64,000 nt of DNA from Haliscomenobacter sp038240665 (GTDB lineage Bacteria > Bacteroidota > Bacteroidia > Chitinophagales > Saprospiraceae), in contig JBBRGN010000001.1 in assembly GCA_038240665.1 (NCBI GenBank), forward strand, positions 1 to 64,000, read 5' to 3'. Positions 43,172-52,210 of this stretch are shown here, piece after piece. The position numbers and the translations under genes were made by a program. How positions within the stretch are numbered: position 1 is the first letter of the stretch; each line of letters starts with the position of its first letter. The notes below the pieces were generated by a model. That model saw only the letters and a list, made by a program, of their open reading frames with translations, had not been told where the DNA came from and made no database searches.

Positions 43172-46159
43172 TCAATCCGGATCCTCCAACGAAGTAAAAT
43201 AAACCGGCGTCTGTACCGCCCGACCGCGAATGGATTTGTACACCACCGACTGAATCCGCTGGCGGATGTCCAACCGTTCCAAACGGGTATTGTGCATCGA
43301 TGGATAAGTCCGGTTGGATAAGAAGATATACACCAAATTCGAGCTGGGATCCACCCAGGCGCAAGTACCCGTAAAACCAGTATGCCCAAAAGTGCGATTG
43401 GAAGCCAAAGAGGACATATTGGAAGGCTGGCTGCCCAACGGAAACATATCAAAACCCATCCCTCTTCGAGCGCTGCGCTGATGACGGGTAGTAAAATCAT
43501 TCACTGTTTGGCTTTCCAGGAAACGGTGCCGGCCGTAATAGCCTTTTTGTAACAACAGCTGCATGATAACCGCCAAATCATTGGCAGAGGCAAACAGTCC
43601 TGCATGACCGCTCACGCCGCCCAGCATGGCTGCTCCCATGTCGTGTACATATCCTTGCACGCGTTGCATGCGAAAATACCGATCTTCTTCCGTAGGTGGC
43701 ATGCGTTTGATGGGGAATCGCTCGCTGGGATTAAAGCTGGTATTTTGCAATCCAAGCGGTTGATAGAAAGTTTCATCCGCGTAAGCATCCAAAGGCTTGC
43801 CTGTCTGTTTTTGTACCATTTTGGCAAAAAGGTAAAAACCAAGATCGCTATATTTATAATTGGTATTGGGGCGTAGATCCGACATCCGGATTTCGTGCAT
43901 CACGGTGTCCATATAATCCCGACGTAGAAAAAGATTGGCGGCCACGGGCACATTGAAAGAGTCAGTAGGCTCGTAACGGTAATATTGATAAGAAGGTTTG
44001 CCAATGAATTCAGGTTCTTTGGAAAGGGTTTCTTTGTAAAAAGGAAGCCAATTGGTAAGCCCGGCGTAATGCGCCATGATGTCCGAGATCACCATGCCGT
44101 TTTTATTGGTTCCCTGCAATTCAGGTAAAAACTGACTCAGCGGTTTATGAATATCCACTTTGCCTTCTTCCACTAAATTCATCATCGACAAGGTAGTTGC
44201 TGCTACTTTGGTCAAAGAGGCCAAGTCAAAAATATCATCCACTTGCATGGGTTCGTCCTTGGCATAGGTATGATAGCCGTAAGCTTTTTGAAAAACAATT
44301 TGCCCATCCTTAGCCACCAGCACCACACAGCCTGGAGCCGCGCCGCTGCTGATGCACTCATTTGCCACCAAATCAATGCGGTTAAGTGTATCCATGCTCA
44401 TGCCCACTGCTTCAGGGAGAGAATAACCAAACCGGGCGGCAGTAGAAGTTTCAACTCCACCATTAAACTTGCTAAGTGGGGAAGCGGTCACAGGCAAACG
44501 GCCATGCATGCCAAAAGCGCCAAAAAGCGCTTGCGCAGCAAGATCTTGTACGGTTTCTTCGCCATCGTAGGCATCCAATACCCAATTAAATTCATCAAAA
44601 TATTTCAAGCAATAAGGAGATCCGAAGACGGTCAATACCACTCGGGTGCGGGCATTCAGTTTTTTCAAAAAATCGATGGTGCTTTGGGTAAGCCCATAGT
44701 TTTTTGCCGCAAACTGACTCATGTCGTGTAATCCGACGACAACCACCTTGAATTTTGTCAATTGCCCAAGCAACTGTGCCTGCCGATCCTCGCTGAGTTC
44801 TTTTTCGGCTTGTAAGTGCGTCATTTTTGCATAAGATGCCAAGCGATTTTGAAAAGGGGTTTGGGCGCTGGCGCCAATACTCAAGGAAGCAAAAGAAAGG
44901 GTATCCAAACGACCAAAAGGCACCAAGCGGTCTTTGTTGCGCACCATAGTGAGCGCATTTTTGATGAGTTCGCGGCGGAGCTGTTCGGCGGCGGGCGTAC
45001 TCAAATCACGGCGCACATTTTCAACAGGAATAGCCGTGTATTTGGTCAGCCCCAAACGGTATTTGTTGTGCAGTACTCTTCGCACACTTTCTTCTATTTG
45101 TTCTTTGCTGAGTTTGCCTTCGCTGATGTAGGATTTTATGAGATTGAGCCCCGCTTCGATGTTTTCAGGAACACAAAGGACGTCATTACCCGCTAAGATC
45201 GATTCCGCTTCCGCCAAGCCATTGGAAAAGTTTTTGGTCAAAGCTTTCATTTCCATCCCGTCGGTAAAAATCAGGCCTTGGAAGTTAAGCGATCGGCGTA
45301 AAAGATTGGTGATGGTATTGCGAGAAAGAGAGGTAGGACGGTTGGGGCGGTCGTCTAGTACTGGAACTTGCAAATGGCCTACCATTACACTTCCTACACC
45401 ATAATTGACCAAGGCGCGAAACGGATACAACTCCGTGCTATCCAAATGAGCCATGCTGTAATTGATAACCGGCAGGTCGAAATGAGAATCGGTATTGGTA
45501 TCGCCATGACCAGGAAAGTGCTTGGCGCAGGCCAAAACGCCGTTGTCCTGCATGCCTTTCATATACATGTATCCCTTGGTGGTTACATTGTCGCGGTCTT
45601 CGCCAAAAGAGCGGTAATTGATGACCGGATTGGCGGAGTTGTTGTTGATGTCCACATCGGGAGCAAAGTTGACATTGATACCTACCCGACGGCATTGACG
45701 GGCAATTTCTTGCCCCATTTTGTAGATCAAGTCGTTGTCTTGTATCGCCCCAAGCATCAATTGCCGAGGAAAACTCATGGTAGAAGCAACCATGCGCATC
45801 CCCAATCCCCACTCGCCATCGATGGCCACCATTAAAGGAAATCGCGACTGTGCTTGGTAGCGGTTGATTAATTCGACTTGTTTTTCGGGAGTTCCTTGAA
45901 AAAAACAGAGCGAACCAACGTGGAATTTGCGGATTTGCTCTTCCACCTGGGCGATATGTTCAGGCCCTTTATCCGAATGCGCTCTGATCATCACCAATTG
46001 TCCCAAACGCTCATCTTGCGACATCACCTGGTAAACAGAATCAACCCAGTGGCTTTCGGCAGCAGTAGGCGTTTGCAGGCTAGATATTTTTTGAGCTTGG
46101 AGGTGTAACGCACTACATGCCAATACCACCATCAATGTGATCAACGCTTTCATAGTCAT
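43172..46159 (-). CDS. Exported GH3 beta-N-acetylhexosaminidase fused to a serine hydrolase (beta-lactamase-like)
   Basis: 995-residue periplasmic fusion. The signal peptide ends LHLQA. The GH3 NagZ-like domain (about residues 40-400) has CAKHFPGHGDTNTDSH near residue 235 and the nucleophile Asp in LIFTDGMEM near 320, followed by a GH3 C-terminal part. The serine hydrolase (about 620-990) has SLTKVAA (SxxK), YSDLGFY (the YxN equivalent with Asp) and FGHTGFTGT (HTG). It probably acts in peptidoglycan turnover. Two ATGs, at 46159 and 46153, are in frame; 46159 is used here, but an in-frame extension to 46225 is unlikely because it lacks a leader. Confidence 0.9.
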   Translation of the reverse strand: MTMKALITLMVVLACSALHLQAQKISSLQTPTAAESHWVDSVYQVMSQDERLGQLVMIRAHSDKGPEHIAQVEEQIRKFHVGSLCFFQGTPEKQVELINRYQAQSRFPLMVAIDGEWGLGMRMVASTMSFPRQLMLGAIQDNDLIYKMGQEIARQCRRVGINVNFAPDVDINNNSANPVINYRSFGEDRDNVTTKGYMYMKGMQDNGVLACAKHFPGHGDTNTDSHFDLPVINYSMAHLDSTELYPFRALVNYGVGSVMVGHLQVPVLDDRPNRPTSLSRNTITNLLRRSLNFQGLIFTDGMEMKALTKNFSNGLAEAESILAGNDVLCVPENIEAGLNLIKSYISEGKLSKEQIEESVRRVLHNKYRLGLTKYTAIPVENVRRDLSTPAAEQLRRELIKNALTMVRNKDRLVPFGRLDTLSFASLSIGASAQTPFQNRLASYAKMTHLQAEKELSEDRQAQLLGQLTKFKVVVVGLHDMSQFAAKNYGLTQSTIDFLKKLNARTRVVLTVFGSPYCLKYFDEFNWVLDAYDGEETVQDLAAQALFGAFGMHGRLPVTASPLSKFNGGVETSTAARFGYSLPEAVGMSMDTLNRIDLVANECISSGAAPGCVVLVAKDGQIVFQKAYGYHTYAKDEPMQVDDIFDLASLTKVAATTLSMMNLVEEGKVDIHKPLSQFLPELQGTNKNGMVISDIMAHYAGLTNWLPFYKETLSKEPEFIGKPSYQYYRYEPTDSFNVPVAANLFLRRDYMDTVMHEIRMSDLRPNTNYKYSDLGFYLFAKMVQKQTGKPLDAYADETFYQPLGLQNTSFNPSERFPIKRMPPTEEDRYFRMQRVQGYVHDMGAAMLGGVSGHAGLFASANDLAVIMQLLLQKGYYGRHRFLESQTVNDFTTRHQRSARRGMGFDMFPLGSQPSNMSSLASNRTFGHTGFTGTCAWVDPSSNLVYIFLSNRTYPSMHNTRLERLDIRQRIQSVVYKSIRGRAVQTPVYFTSLEDPD

Positions 46160-46630
46160 CTTAATTTTTCCAGTTTCCTTGTAGATTGGGCTTATAACTC
46201 TAGTCAGTAGTACCCTAAAAAACACTCGTATTCTGGGTGAACGGATAACACAACCATGGGTACGGCTACGATATTAGCCAAGATGCGTAAATATAACCAG
46301 CTCAGCGGGCAAAAAAAATCCCCAAGGCACTTTTATACCTGCATTTGCAGGAATTTATCGTTTCTCCACTTTCCAGCTCTTAAATTTAATATTTCTCCAG
46401 GATTATTAAGCATTTCGCAATTTATTCGTAAAATATTAACTTTTGCCTTATTTTGTTTCCAAGTTACTTTTGTCCTAAAAATATATTTCAAGCCATTATT
46501 CAGGTTACCAATTTTCTAAGATAATGGCTACATTTCGATCGATTATCTTAGAAGTACTGTACTGTGTTTCTTTACTTCAATATCTTCACCTACATTTAAA
46601 ATCAAATTTCATCACTCGTAAAATTTCTAT
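46160..46630. other. Divergent intergenic region with an inverted repeat
   Basis: 471 AT-rich bases between the GH3 fusion gene (minus) and the first amidohydrolase gene (plus). A perfect 12-base inverted repeat, ttctaagataat at 46514-46525 and attatcttagaa at 46542-46553, with a 16-base loop, lies about 80 bases before the amidohydrolase ATG and could be an operator or leader hairpin. An 87-codon open frame here lacks any recognisable character and is not called. Confidence 0.5.
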
Positions 46631-48340
46631 ATGAATAAGCGATCCTTGGCCTTAACGGCAGCTTTCCTTATTGGATGGCTCACCACCGTTTTGGCTCAAA
46701 GTACCGACGAAGCCCTTCAGCCGGTCACCAAAACTTTTGCTTTTAAAAATGTAACGATTGTCGTAAAACCAGGCCAGATCATCCAAAACGGAACCATCGT
46801 CATTAAGGATGGACTCATTAGTGCTGTTGGCCAAAACGTAGCCATCCCTGCTGATGCCCGCGTGATGCCTGCAGATTCCCTTTTTGTTTATGCTGGATTT
46901 ATTGATGGCTTGTCCAATACTGGCATCCCAAAACCAGAACCCCGTCCTGGAGAAGCGCAGGGTCCAGGCCAACAACGCGGTCAAGCACAACCCGGCAGAA
47001 ATCCTGGCACCCCCACCAATGAACAGGCGGGTATTCAACCAGAGTTGCGCCCTCGTGATCTGATTAATCCCAAGGATAAGTCGATTGAGGAAATGCGCAA
47101 ACTTGGTTTTACAGCTGCACAGGTAGTACCTAATGGAAAAATGTTGCCCGGTAGCAGCGCGGTGATTTTGTTGGGTGGCGCTACCGCTGATGCCATGCTG
47201 GTAAAGGAAAACGTGGCGCTTTTTGCTACGCTATCACCGGCCACTGGCGGTTTTTATCCCAATACGGTCATTGGTGTGATGTCCAAATTCCGGGAATTCT
47301 ACAAACAGGCAGAACAAAATAAAGCGCACGAAAAAATGTACGCTGCCAATCCGGTCGGTATGGAACGCCCTACAGCCAGTCGCTCGTTTAGTGCTTTGTA
47401 CCCGGTTATCGAAAAACAGCAATCAATCTCTTTCTTGGCACCTGATTTGAAGTCGATCTACCGTGTTTTTGCGCTTCAACAAGACCTCAATTTTCAGCTC
47501 ATTTTGAGTGGCGTAAGACAAGGCTGGTTGTTGGCTGACCAAATTAAGGCCAAGAATATTCCTGTACTATTGTCGCTAGATTTACCAAAAGCGCCCGATA
47601 AAAAGGATGCGAAAAAGGATTCAACTGCCGCTAAAGATCCGGAAATGGTAAGTTTGGAAAAGCGCCGTGCCGAGGAAATGAAAAACTATGAAACCCAAGC
47701 TGCCGTTTTTGCTGGCAAGGGCATCACCTTTGGTTTTTCGGCCTACAATGCCAAAACCGCCGATATCCGCGAAAGTTTGCGCCGCATGGTCAAAGGTGGA
47801 TTGAAAGAAGATCAGGCTTTGGCAGCACTTACCACTACTCCTGCCGAAATGTTAGGTGTATCAAAAACAATGGGCAGTGTGGAAAAAGGCAAAATGGCGA
47901 ACCTCGTAGTAACCAAAAAACCTTACTTCGACGAAAAATCAGCGGTACGCTATGTTTTTGTAGATGGTATGCCTTACGAATATGAGATCACTCCAACCAA
48001 ACCTGTCGATGCCAACGCCAAGGTAAAAGCCGCTGGAAAATGGTCGTACAAAATTGAAATCCCTGGCCAACAAGCAGATGGCATTTTCAACTTAACCGAT
48101 GAGGGGGGCAAAATTGGTGGAACCTGGGTAAGCAGCCAAGATGGTCAAGCACGCCCTATATCCGCTGCCGAACTAAAAGGCAATCAATTGACTTTTAGTG
48201 CTGTTGCTAATGTTGGCGGTCGCGATATACCTTTAGATTTTGAACTTACCCTTGAGTCTGCCAAATTTACGGGCAAGGTAAAGGCTGGAAACTTTGGCAC
48301 TTTTGATGTTGCCGGAACACGCGATGGCGATCCGAAATAA
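46631..48340 (+). CDS. Exported amidohydrolase-fold protein lacking metal ligands, with C-terminal beta domain
   Basis: 569-residue periplasmic protein: signal peptide ending LTTVLAQ, an amidohydrolase-type composite beta-sandwich start (TFAFKNVTIVVKPGQIIQNGT), but at the position of the metal-binding HxH it reads YAGFIDGLSNTG, and no later His cluster is visible. The family C-terminal phrase AEMLGVSKTMGSVEKGKMANLVV is retained (about residues 405-430). From about 465 there is an added beta domain (GKWSYKIEIPGQQADGIFNLTD). It is therefore probably a non-catalytic paralogue. The next amidohydrolase starts 26 bases later, so they form an operon. Confidence 0.8.
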   Translation: MNKRSLALTAAFLIGWLTTVLAQSTDEALQPVTKTFAFKNVTIVVKPGQIIQNGTIVIKDGLISAVGQNVAIPADARVMPADSLFVYAGFIDGLSNTGIPKPEPRPGEAQGPGQQRGQAQPGRNPGTPTNEQAGIQPELRPRDLINPKDKSIEEMRKLGFTAAQVVPNGKMLPGSSAVILLGGATADAMLVKENVALFATLSPATGGFYPNTVIGVMSKFREFYKQAEQNKAHEKMYAANPVGMERPTASRSFSALYPVIEKQQSISFLAPDLKSIYRVFALQQDLNFQLILSGVRQGWLLADQIKAKNIPVLLSLDLPKAPDKKDAKKDSTAAKDPEMVSLEKRRAEEMKNYETQAAVFAGKGITFGFSAYNAKTADIRESLRRMVKGGLKEDQALAALTTTPAEMLGVSKTMGSVEKGKMANLVVTKKPYFDEKSAVRYVFVDGMPYEYEITPTKPVDANAKVKAAGKWSYKIEIPGQQADGIFNLTDEGGKIGGTWVSSQDGQARPISAAELKGNQLTFSAVANVGGRDIPLDFELTLESAKFTGKVKAGNFGTFDVAGTRDGDPK

Positions 48341-48366
48341 TTTTTTATTCCAAAAAAGGAACACCA

Positions 48367-49740
48367 ATGAAAAAATATTTTCACTTCATATGCTTATTGC
48401 TATTGAGTCCGCTGTTTTTGCTGGCTCAGTCAAAAACGGGTAGCCTGTTGATCAAAAACGGCACGGTGCTGACCATCACCAAAGGCAATTTGTCGAATAC
48501 AGATGTGCTTATCGTTGATGGAAAAATCAAGCAAATTGGCGCCAATATTACTGCCCCGGCAGGTGTCAAAACCATCGATGCTACGGGAAAGTTCGTCATG
48601 CCCGGCATCATCGACGCGCACTCCCACATCGGGATCGACGCCGTCAATGAGGCTTCCAATCCCATCACGTCAGAAGTAGCAGTAGGCGACGCACTCAACC
48701 CTATGGACATCGGCATCTACCGTGCTTTGGCGGGTGGAACTACCTCGTCTCATGCCATGCACGGTTCGGCCAATGCTATCGGCGGTCAGTGCCAGACCAT
48801 CAAACACCGCTACGGAACTATGAATCCTGAAGACTTGCGGATGGAAGGCGCGCCGCGCACCATCAAGTTTGCTTTGGGCGAAAACCCCAAGCGGGTACAT
48901 GGTGAAGGTAGAGGCATCCAGCCACGTACACGGATGGGTGTGGAGCAAGTTATCCGCAAAGGATTGGATGAGGCACGCAATTATGCAGCGGCGGTCAAAA
49001 AGTACCAAGAGGAGAAAAAAACCAATCCTAATGCGCTCCCTCCTACCTACAACCGCCGTTCAGAAGTGTTGGCAGGTGTATTGAGCGGTGATATTTTGAT
49101 CCATTGTCACTCTTATCGTGCCGACGAGATCTTGATGATGCTCAACGTTTGCAAAGATTATGGCATCAAAAAAATTACTTTCCAACACGTCAATGAAGGA
49201 TTCAAAGTAGCACCGGAGTTGGCTAAATTTGGCGCTAGCGCTTCCGTTTTTGCCGATTGGTGGGCGTACAAGTTTGAAGTATACTATTCTACTGCTTACA
49301 ATGCTGCTATTTTGACCAAAAACGGTGTACTCACTTCCATCAACTCTGATTCACCAGATTACATCCGTCACTTGTACCACGAAGCCGCTAAAACTCAACG
49401 TTATGGCGGACTTACCGACGAGGAAGCTTTGGCATTGATCACCATCAATCCAGCCAAGCAATTGGGTATTGAAAATCGGGTGGGTTCATTGGAAGTAGGC
49501 AAAGAAGCCGATGTGGTGATTTTTGACAATCATCCGCTATCCATTTACGCCGTTCCTCAAGTGACGATTGTCGATGGCATCATCCGGTTTGATCGTCAAA
49601 ATGACGCCGATGACCAGCGCTTGGAAGTTGACCCCATCAAGGCGATTGCTACTTATTCCCGCGCCAAACACGACGTAGAGGATGATCGCTGCTTGGATGG
49701 CGTTTTTGAGATAAACCTGGACTGGTTTAAAAACGAATAA
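48367..49740 (+). CDS. Exported amidohydrolase, catalytically intact
   Basis: 457-residue periplasmic metal hydrolase. Signal peptide ends SPLFLLAQ. It keeps all the metal-site elements: DAHSHIG (about residues 82-88), HCHSYRADE (about 245), FQHVNEG (about 275) and the catalytic Asp in SINSDSPDYIRH (about 325-335). The C-terminal ALITINPAKQLGIENRVGSLEVGKEADVVIFD is typical of imidazolonepropionase/dihydroorotase-like enzymes. The substrate is unknown. It is the middle gene of three tandem paralogues and the only one with an intact active site. Confidence 0.9.
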   Translation: MKKYFHFICLLLLSPLFLLAQSKTGSLLIKNGTVLTITKGNLSNTDVLIVDGKIKQIGANITAPAGVKTIDATGKFVMPGIIDAHSHIGIDAVNEASNPITSEVAVGDALNPMDIGIYRALAGGTTSSHAMHGSANAIGGQCQTIKHRYGTMNPEDLRMEGAPRTIKFALGENPKRVHGEGRGIQPRTRMGVEQVIRKGLDEARNYAAAVKKYQEEKKTNPNALPPTYNRRSEVLAGVLSGDILIHCHSYRADEILMMLNVCKDYGIKKITFQHVNEGFKVAPELAKFGASASVFADWWAYKFEVYYSTAYNAAILTKNGVLTSINSDSPDYIRHLYHEAAKTQRYGGLTDEEALALITINPAKQLGIENRVGSLEVGKEADVVIFDNHPLSIYAVPQVTIVDGIIRFDRQNDADDQRLEVDPIKAIATYSRAKHDVEDDRCLDGVFEINLDWFKNE

Positions 49741-49804
49741 TTGGCTTTTGCTGTAGAAAAAACAGGGCCTTCGGGTCTTTTTTCAAGGCATAAAAATAAA
49801 AACC

Positions 49805-51109
49805 ATGAAAAATAAATTGATTGCTGCCTTGGCCATGTTGCTGCTGGTCGGTACCCTGCGCGCTCAGGTAGCTTCTGCCAATAAAGGCGTTTTTCTATTG
49901 ACCAACGCCACCATTGAAACCATCACCAAAGGCGTGGTGAAGGGTTCTATTTTGATTCAGGATGGAAAGATTGCCGGTTTGGGCGCTAATCTGATCGCGC
50001 CTGCAAACGCTAAAGTCATCGATTGCAGCGGGCTTACCTTGTATCCTGGCTTGATCGACGCCGGAACGAAGATAGGGATTGGCGAAATCTCTGCCGTTTC
50101 CGTTTCCAACGACTTTGATGAAGTAGGCGAATTAGCACCGCAGATGCAAGCGCTTACCGCAGTCAACCCCAGTTCGCCCGCCATTGCGGTTACGCGCGTA
50201 GGCGGCGTTACCACGGCGCTTACCGTGCCTGGTGGCAGCGGACGTTTTCCAGGTACTGCTGCTTTGATCAATTTGGTAGGTTACACCCCTGATCAGATGT
50301 ATACAGGCTTTAAAGGCATCGTGTTGGAATTTCCAACGTCGGCTGGCGGCAATCGTTTTTTTGATCAGCGCAGTGATGAAGACCGCAAAAAAGATGAAGA
50401 AAAAGCGCAAAAACGCCTAACCGACATCTGGGCACAAGCCTTGTTGTACAGCAAAATTGATTCTGCTTCTGCAGGCAACCCAAGCACCAAGCCTCAATTC
50501 AATCCAGAAATGGCGGCTCTGATGCCGGTAGTTCGTGGGCAAATGACACTTTTGGTGGAGGTAGACAAAGCCGAAGACATTGAATCGGCCATCAAGTGGG
50601 TACAAGCGCGTAAGATCAAAAAGGTGATTTTTACGGGCGTATCCGAAGGCTGGCGCGTAGCGGATAAATTAGCTAAGGCCAATATTCCAGTGATCACTGG
50701 TCCAGTGATTGATTTACCCACGCGGACTTCAGATCGTTATGATCGGCCTTATGCCAATCCGGGTTTGATGAAAAAAGCAGGCGTAAAAGTAGCCATCCGT
50801 TCCAATAGTACGGAGAATGCGCGCAACTTGCCATTCCACGCGGGTTTTGCTGCTGCTTATGGCATGGGACGCGAAGAGGCACTAAGAGCCATTACGATTG
50901 TACCCGCAGAATTGCTGGGGGTAGCAGATCACTTGGGATCTTTGGAAGTAGGTAAAAGCGCTACGCTGTTTGCTTCCAGTGGCGACCCAATGGAACCCAG
51001 ATCGCAAATCGTACATGTGTTCATCGATGGCTGGCAGATCCCCTTGGATAGTCGACACATCCAATTGTACCAAGAGTTTTTGAAACGATCGCCTGGCGTG
51101 GATAAGTAA
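49805..51109 (+). CDS. Exported amidohydrolase-fold protein lacking metal ligands
   Basis: 434-residue periplasmic protein with signal peptide MKNKLIAALAMLLLVGTLRAQ. It has the N-terminal beta-sandwich and the C-terminal phrase AELLGVADHLGSLEVGKSATLF, but DAHSH is replaced by DAGTKIG (about residue 85), the HxHRADD site by LLVEVDKAEDI (about 250) and the later His by TGVSEGW. It looks like a degenerated paralogue of the preceding gene, though its frame is intact. It follows that gene by 64 bases. A strong terminator at 51113-51160 ends the operon. Confidence 0.82.
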   Translation: MKNKLIAALAMLLLVGTLRAQVASANKGVFLLTNATIETITKGVVKGSILIQDGKIAGLGANLIAPANAKVIDCSGLTLYPGLIDAGTKIGIGEISAVSVSNDFDEVGELAPQMQALTAVNPSSPAIAVTRVGGVTTALTVPGGSGRFPGTAALINLVGYTPDQMYTGFKGIVLEFPTSAGGNRFFDQRSDEDRKKDEEKAQKRLTDIWAQALLYSKIDSASAGNPSTKPQFNPEMAALMPVVRGQMTLLVEVDKAEDIESAIKWVQARKIKKVIFTGVSEGWRVADKLAKANIPVITGPVIDLPTRTSDRYDRPYANPGLMKKAGVKVAIRSNSTENARNLPFHAGFAAAYGMGREEALRAITIVPAELLGVADHLGSLEVGKSATLFASSGDPMEPRSQIVHVFIDGWQIPLDSRHIQLYQEFLKRSPGVDK

Positions 51110-51112
51110 ACG

Positions 51113-51160
51113 AAAAAAAGGTCGAAACCGAGAATAAAAACTCGGTTTCGACCTTTTTTT
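51113..51160. terminator. Bidirectional terminator after the amidohydrolase trio
   Basis: A perfect 20-base stem: aaaaaaaggtcgaaaccgag at 51113-51132, loop 51133-51140, inverse at 51141-51160. The A and T runs let it serve both the amidohydrolases and the convergent DUF1963 gene. Confidence 0.92.
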
Positions 51161-51188
51161 GCTTAAAATTAGGTTCTCAAAAATAGCA

Positions 51189-51986
51189 TCAAGAACAATC
51201 CCAATTGTACCAAACGCGATCGAATCGCATGGCCGCCAGATCATCAGCAGGGATAAAGAAATTGGCAATTCCCATATCACCCCATACCATCCCCAAATCG
51301 CTGTCTGAATCCAATTGTAGCAATAGCAAGTAGTCCGCACCTAGTGGCCGCGGATCTTCTTGGGTAAAAAAAGCATAGCCGCCCATCTTGGATCCCGCAG
51401 CTTTTGATCCCAGATCATAGAAAAAATCAAAGGCCTCGTCTTTGTCATTGCCTAAGCCGTCCAGAAATACTTCATCAAAAACCTGATCAAAGTGAAAATC
51501 AGGCGGCCCCAGAAACTCATCCTCCAAGGTAAATTGCAGTGCGCGGCTGGCAGAAGGATTGTTCAAAGGAATACCCTCGTCAAATAACGGTAAAAAGGAA
51601 AAATCCGTGGTCAATTGCGCTACATTAGCCAGCACCTCAGGATAGTACAATACCCGAAAATTATTGGCCTTGGTAGGTGCCTCAAAATCCAGCCCATACA
51701 GTTCATCATCAAGAATAAAAAACTGGATGATCCCATGAGTAGGAAAAGAAGCTAGTTTAGGTAGTTCGGCACAATTAATTTGCGCTAAAAAAAACAGTGG
51801 TCGGCCTTGGTCATTTTTAGGATATGGTGCTCCCAAAGCAAGATAAGGCGTACCTCCCAGTTTACTCTGCCATGCATGTACAAATGCAGTCGTTTGTGGA
51901 TGAAGCCGAATGGTTTGTTGCTGCGTAGCCAAAATTCGGTCTTGGTATGGTAGTAAAATAGCAGGTAATGGTGGTAAAAGGCTCAT
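51189..51986 (-). CDS. YwqG/DUF1963 family protein
   Basis: 265-residue cytoplasmic protein of unknown function. It shows the DUF1963 pattern: KLGGTPYLA near residue 42, PLFFLAQINCAELPKL near 63-78, and later GSKAAGSKMGGYAFFTQEDPR (about 193-213), LLLLQLDSDSD (about 218) and the terminal WGDMGIANFFIP (about 233). These match YwqG. Members often occur singly. It is transcribed toward the terminator. Confidence 0.88.
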   Translation of the reverse strand: MSLLPPLPAILLPYQDRILATQQQTIRLHPQTTAFVHAWQSKLGGTPYLALGAPYPKNDQGRPLFFLAQINCAELPKLASFPTHGIIQFFILDDELYGLDFEAPTKANNFRVLYYPEVLANVAQLTTDFSFLPLFDEGIPLNNPSASRALQFTLEDEFLGPPDFHFDQVFDEVFLDGLGNDKDEAFDFFYDLGSKAAGSKMGGYAFFTQEDPRPLGADYLLLLQLDSDSDLGMVWGDMGIANFFIPADDLAAMRFDRVWYNWDCS

Positions 51987-52210
51987 TTGTTTTAATCGGT
52001 TTGTTTTCGAACTAGATCGAAAATTTAATTTTGCGTCTTTCGTTCCAAACTATACTCCTAATTCATTCCTAAAAGACGAATATAGACATTATCTTTTTTC
52101 AGTTCTTCAGCTCGTGGTAAAAGTTATGCAACTTTCAATATTTTTTGAACTTAATTCTATCCGTGTAGTTAAGAGAATACGTTTAGCAAAAAGCAAATCC
52201 TGTATAAATC

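Noticed and set aside
46256..46519. 87-codon plus-strand open frame in the divergent region before the amidohydrolases
   Set aside because: Phe/Leu-rich composition expected from AT-rich DNA, no family features; it ends beside the dyad at 46514.
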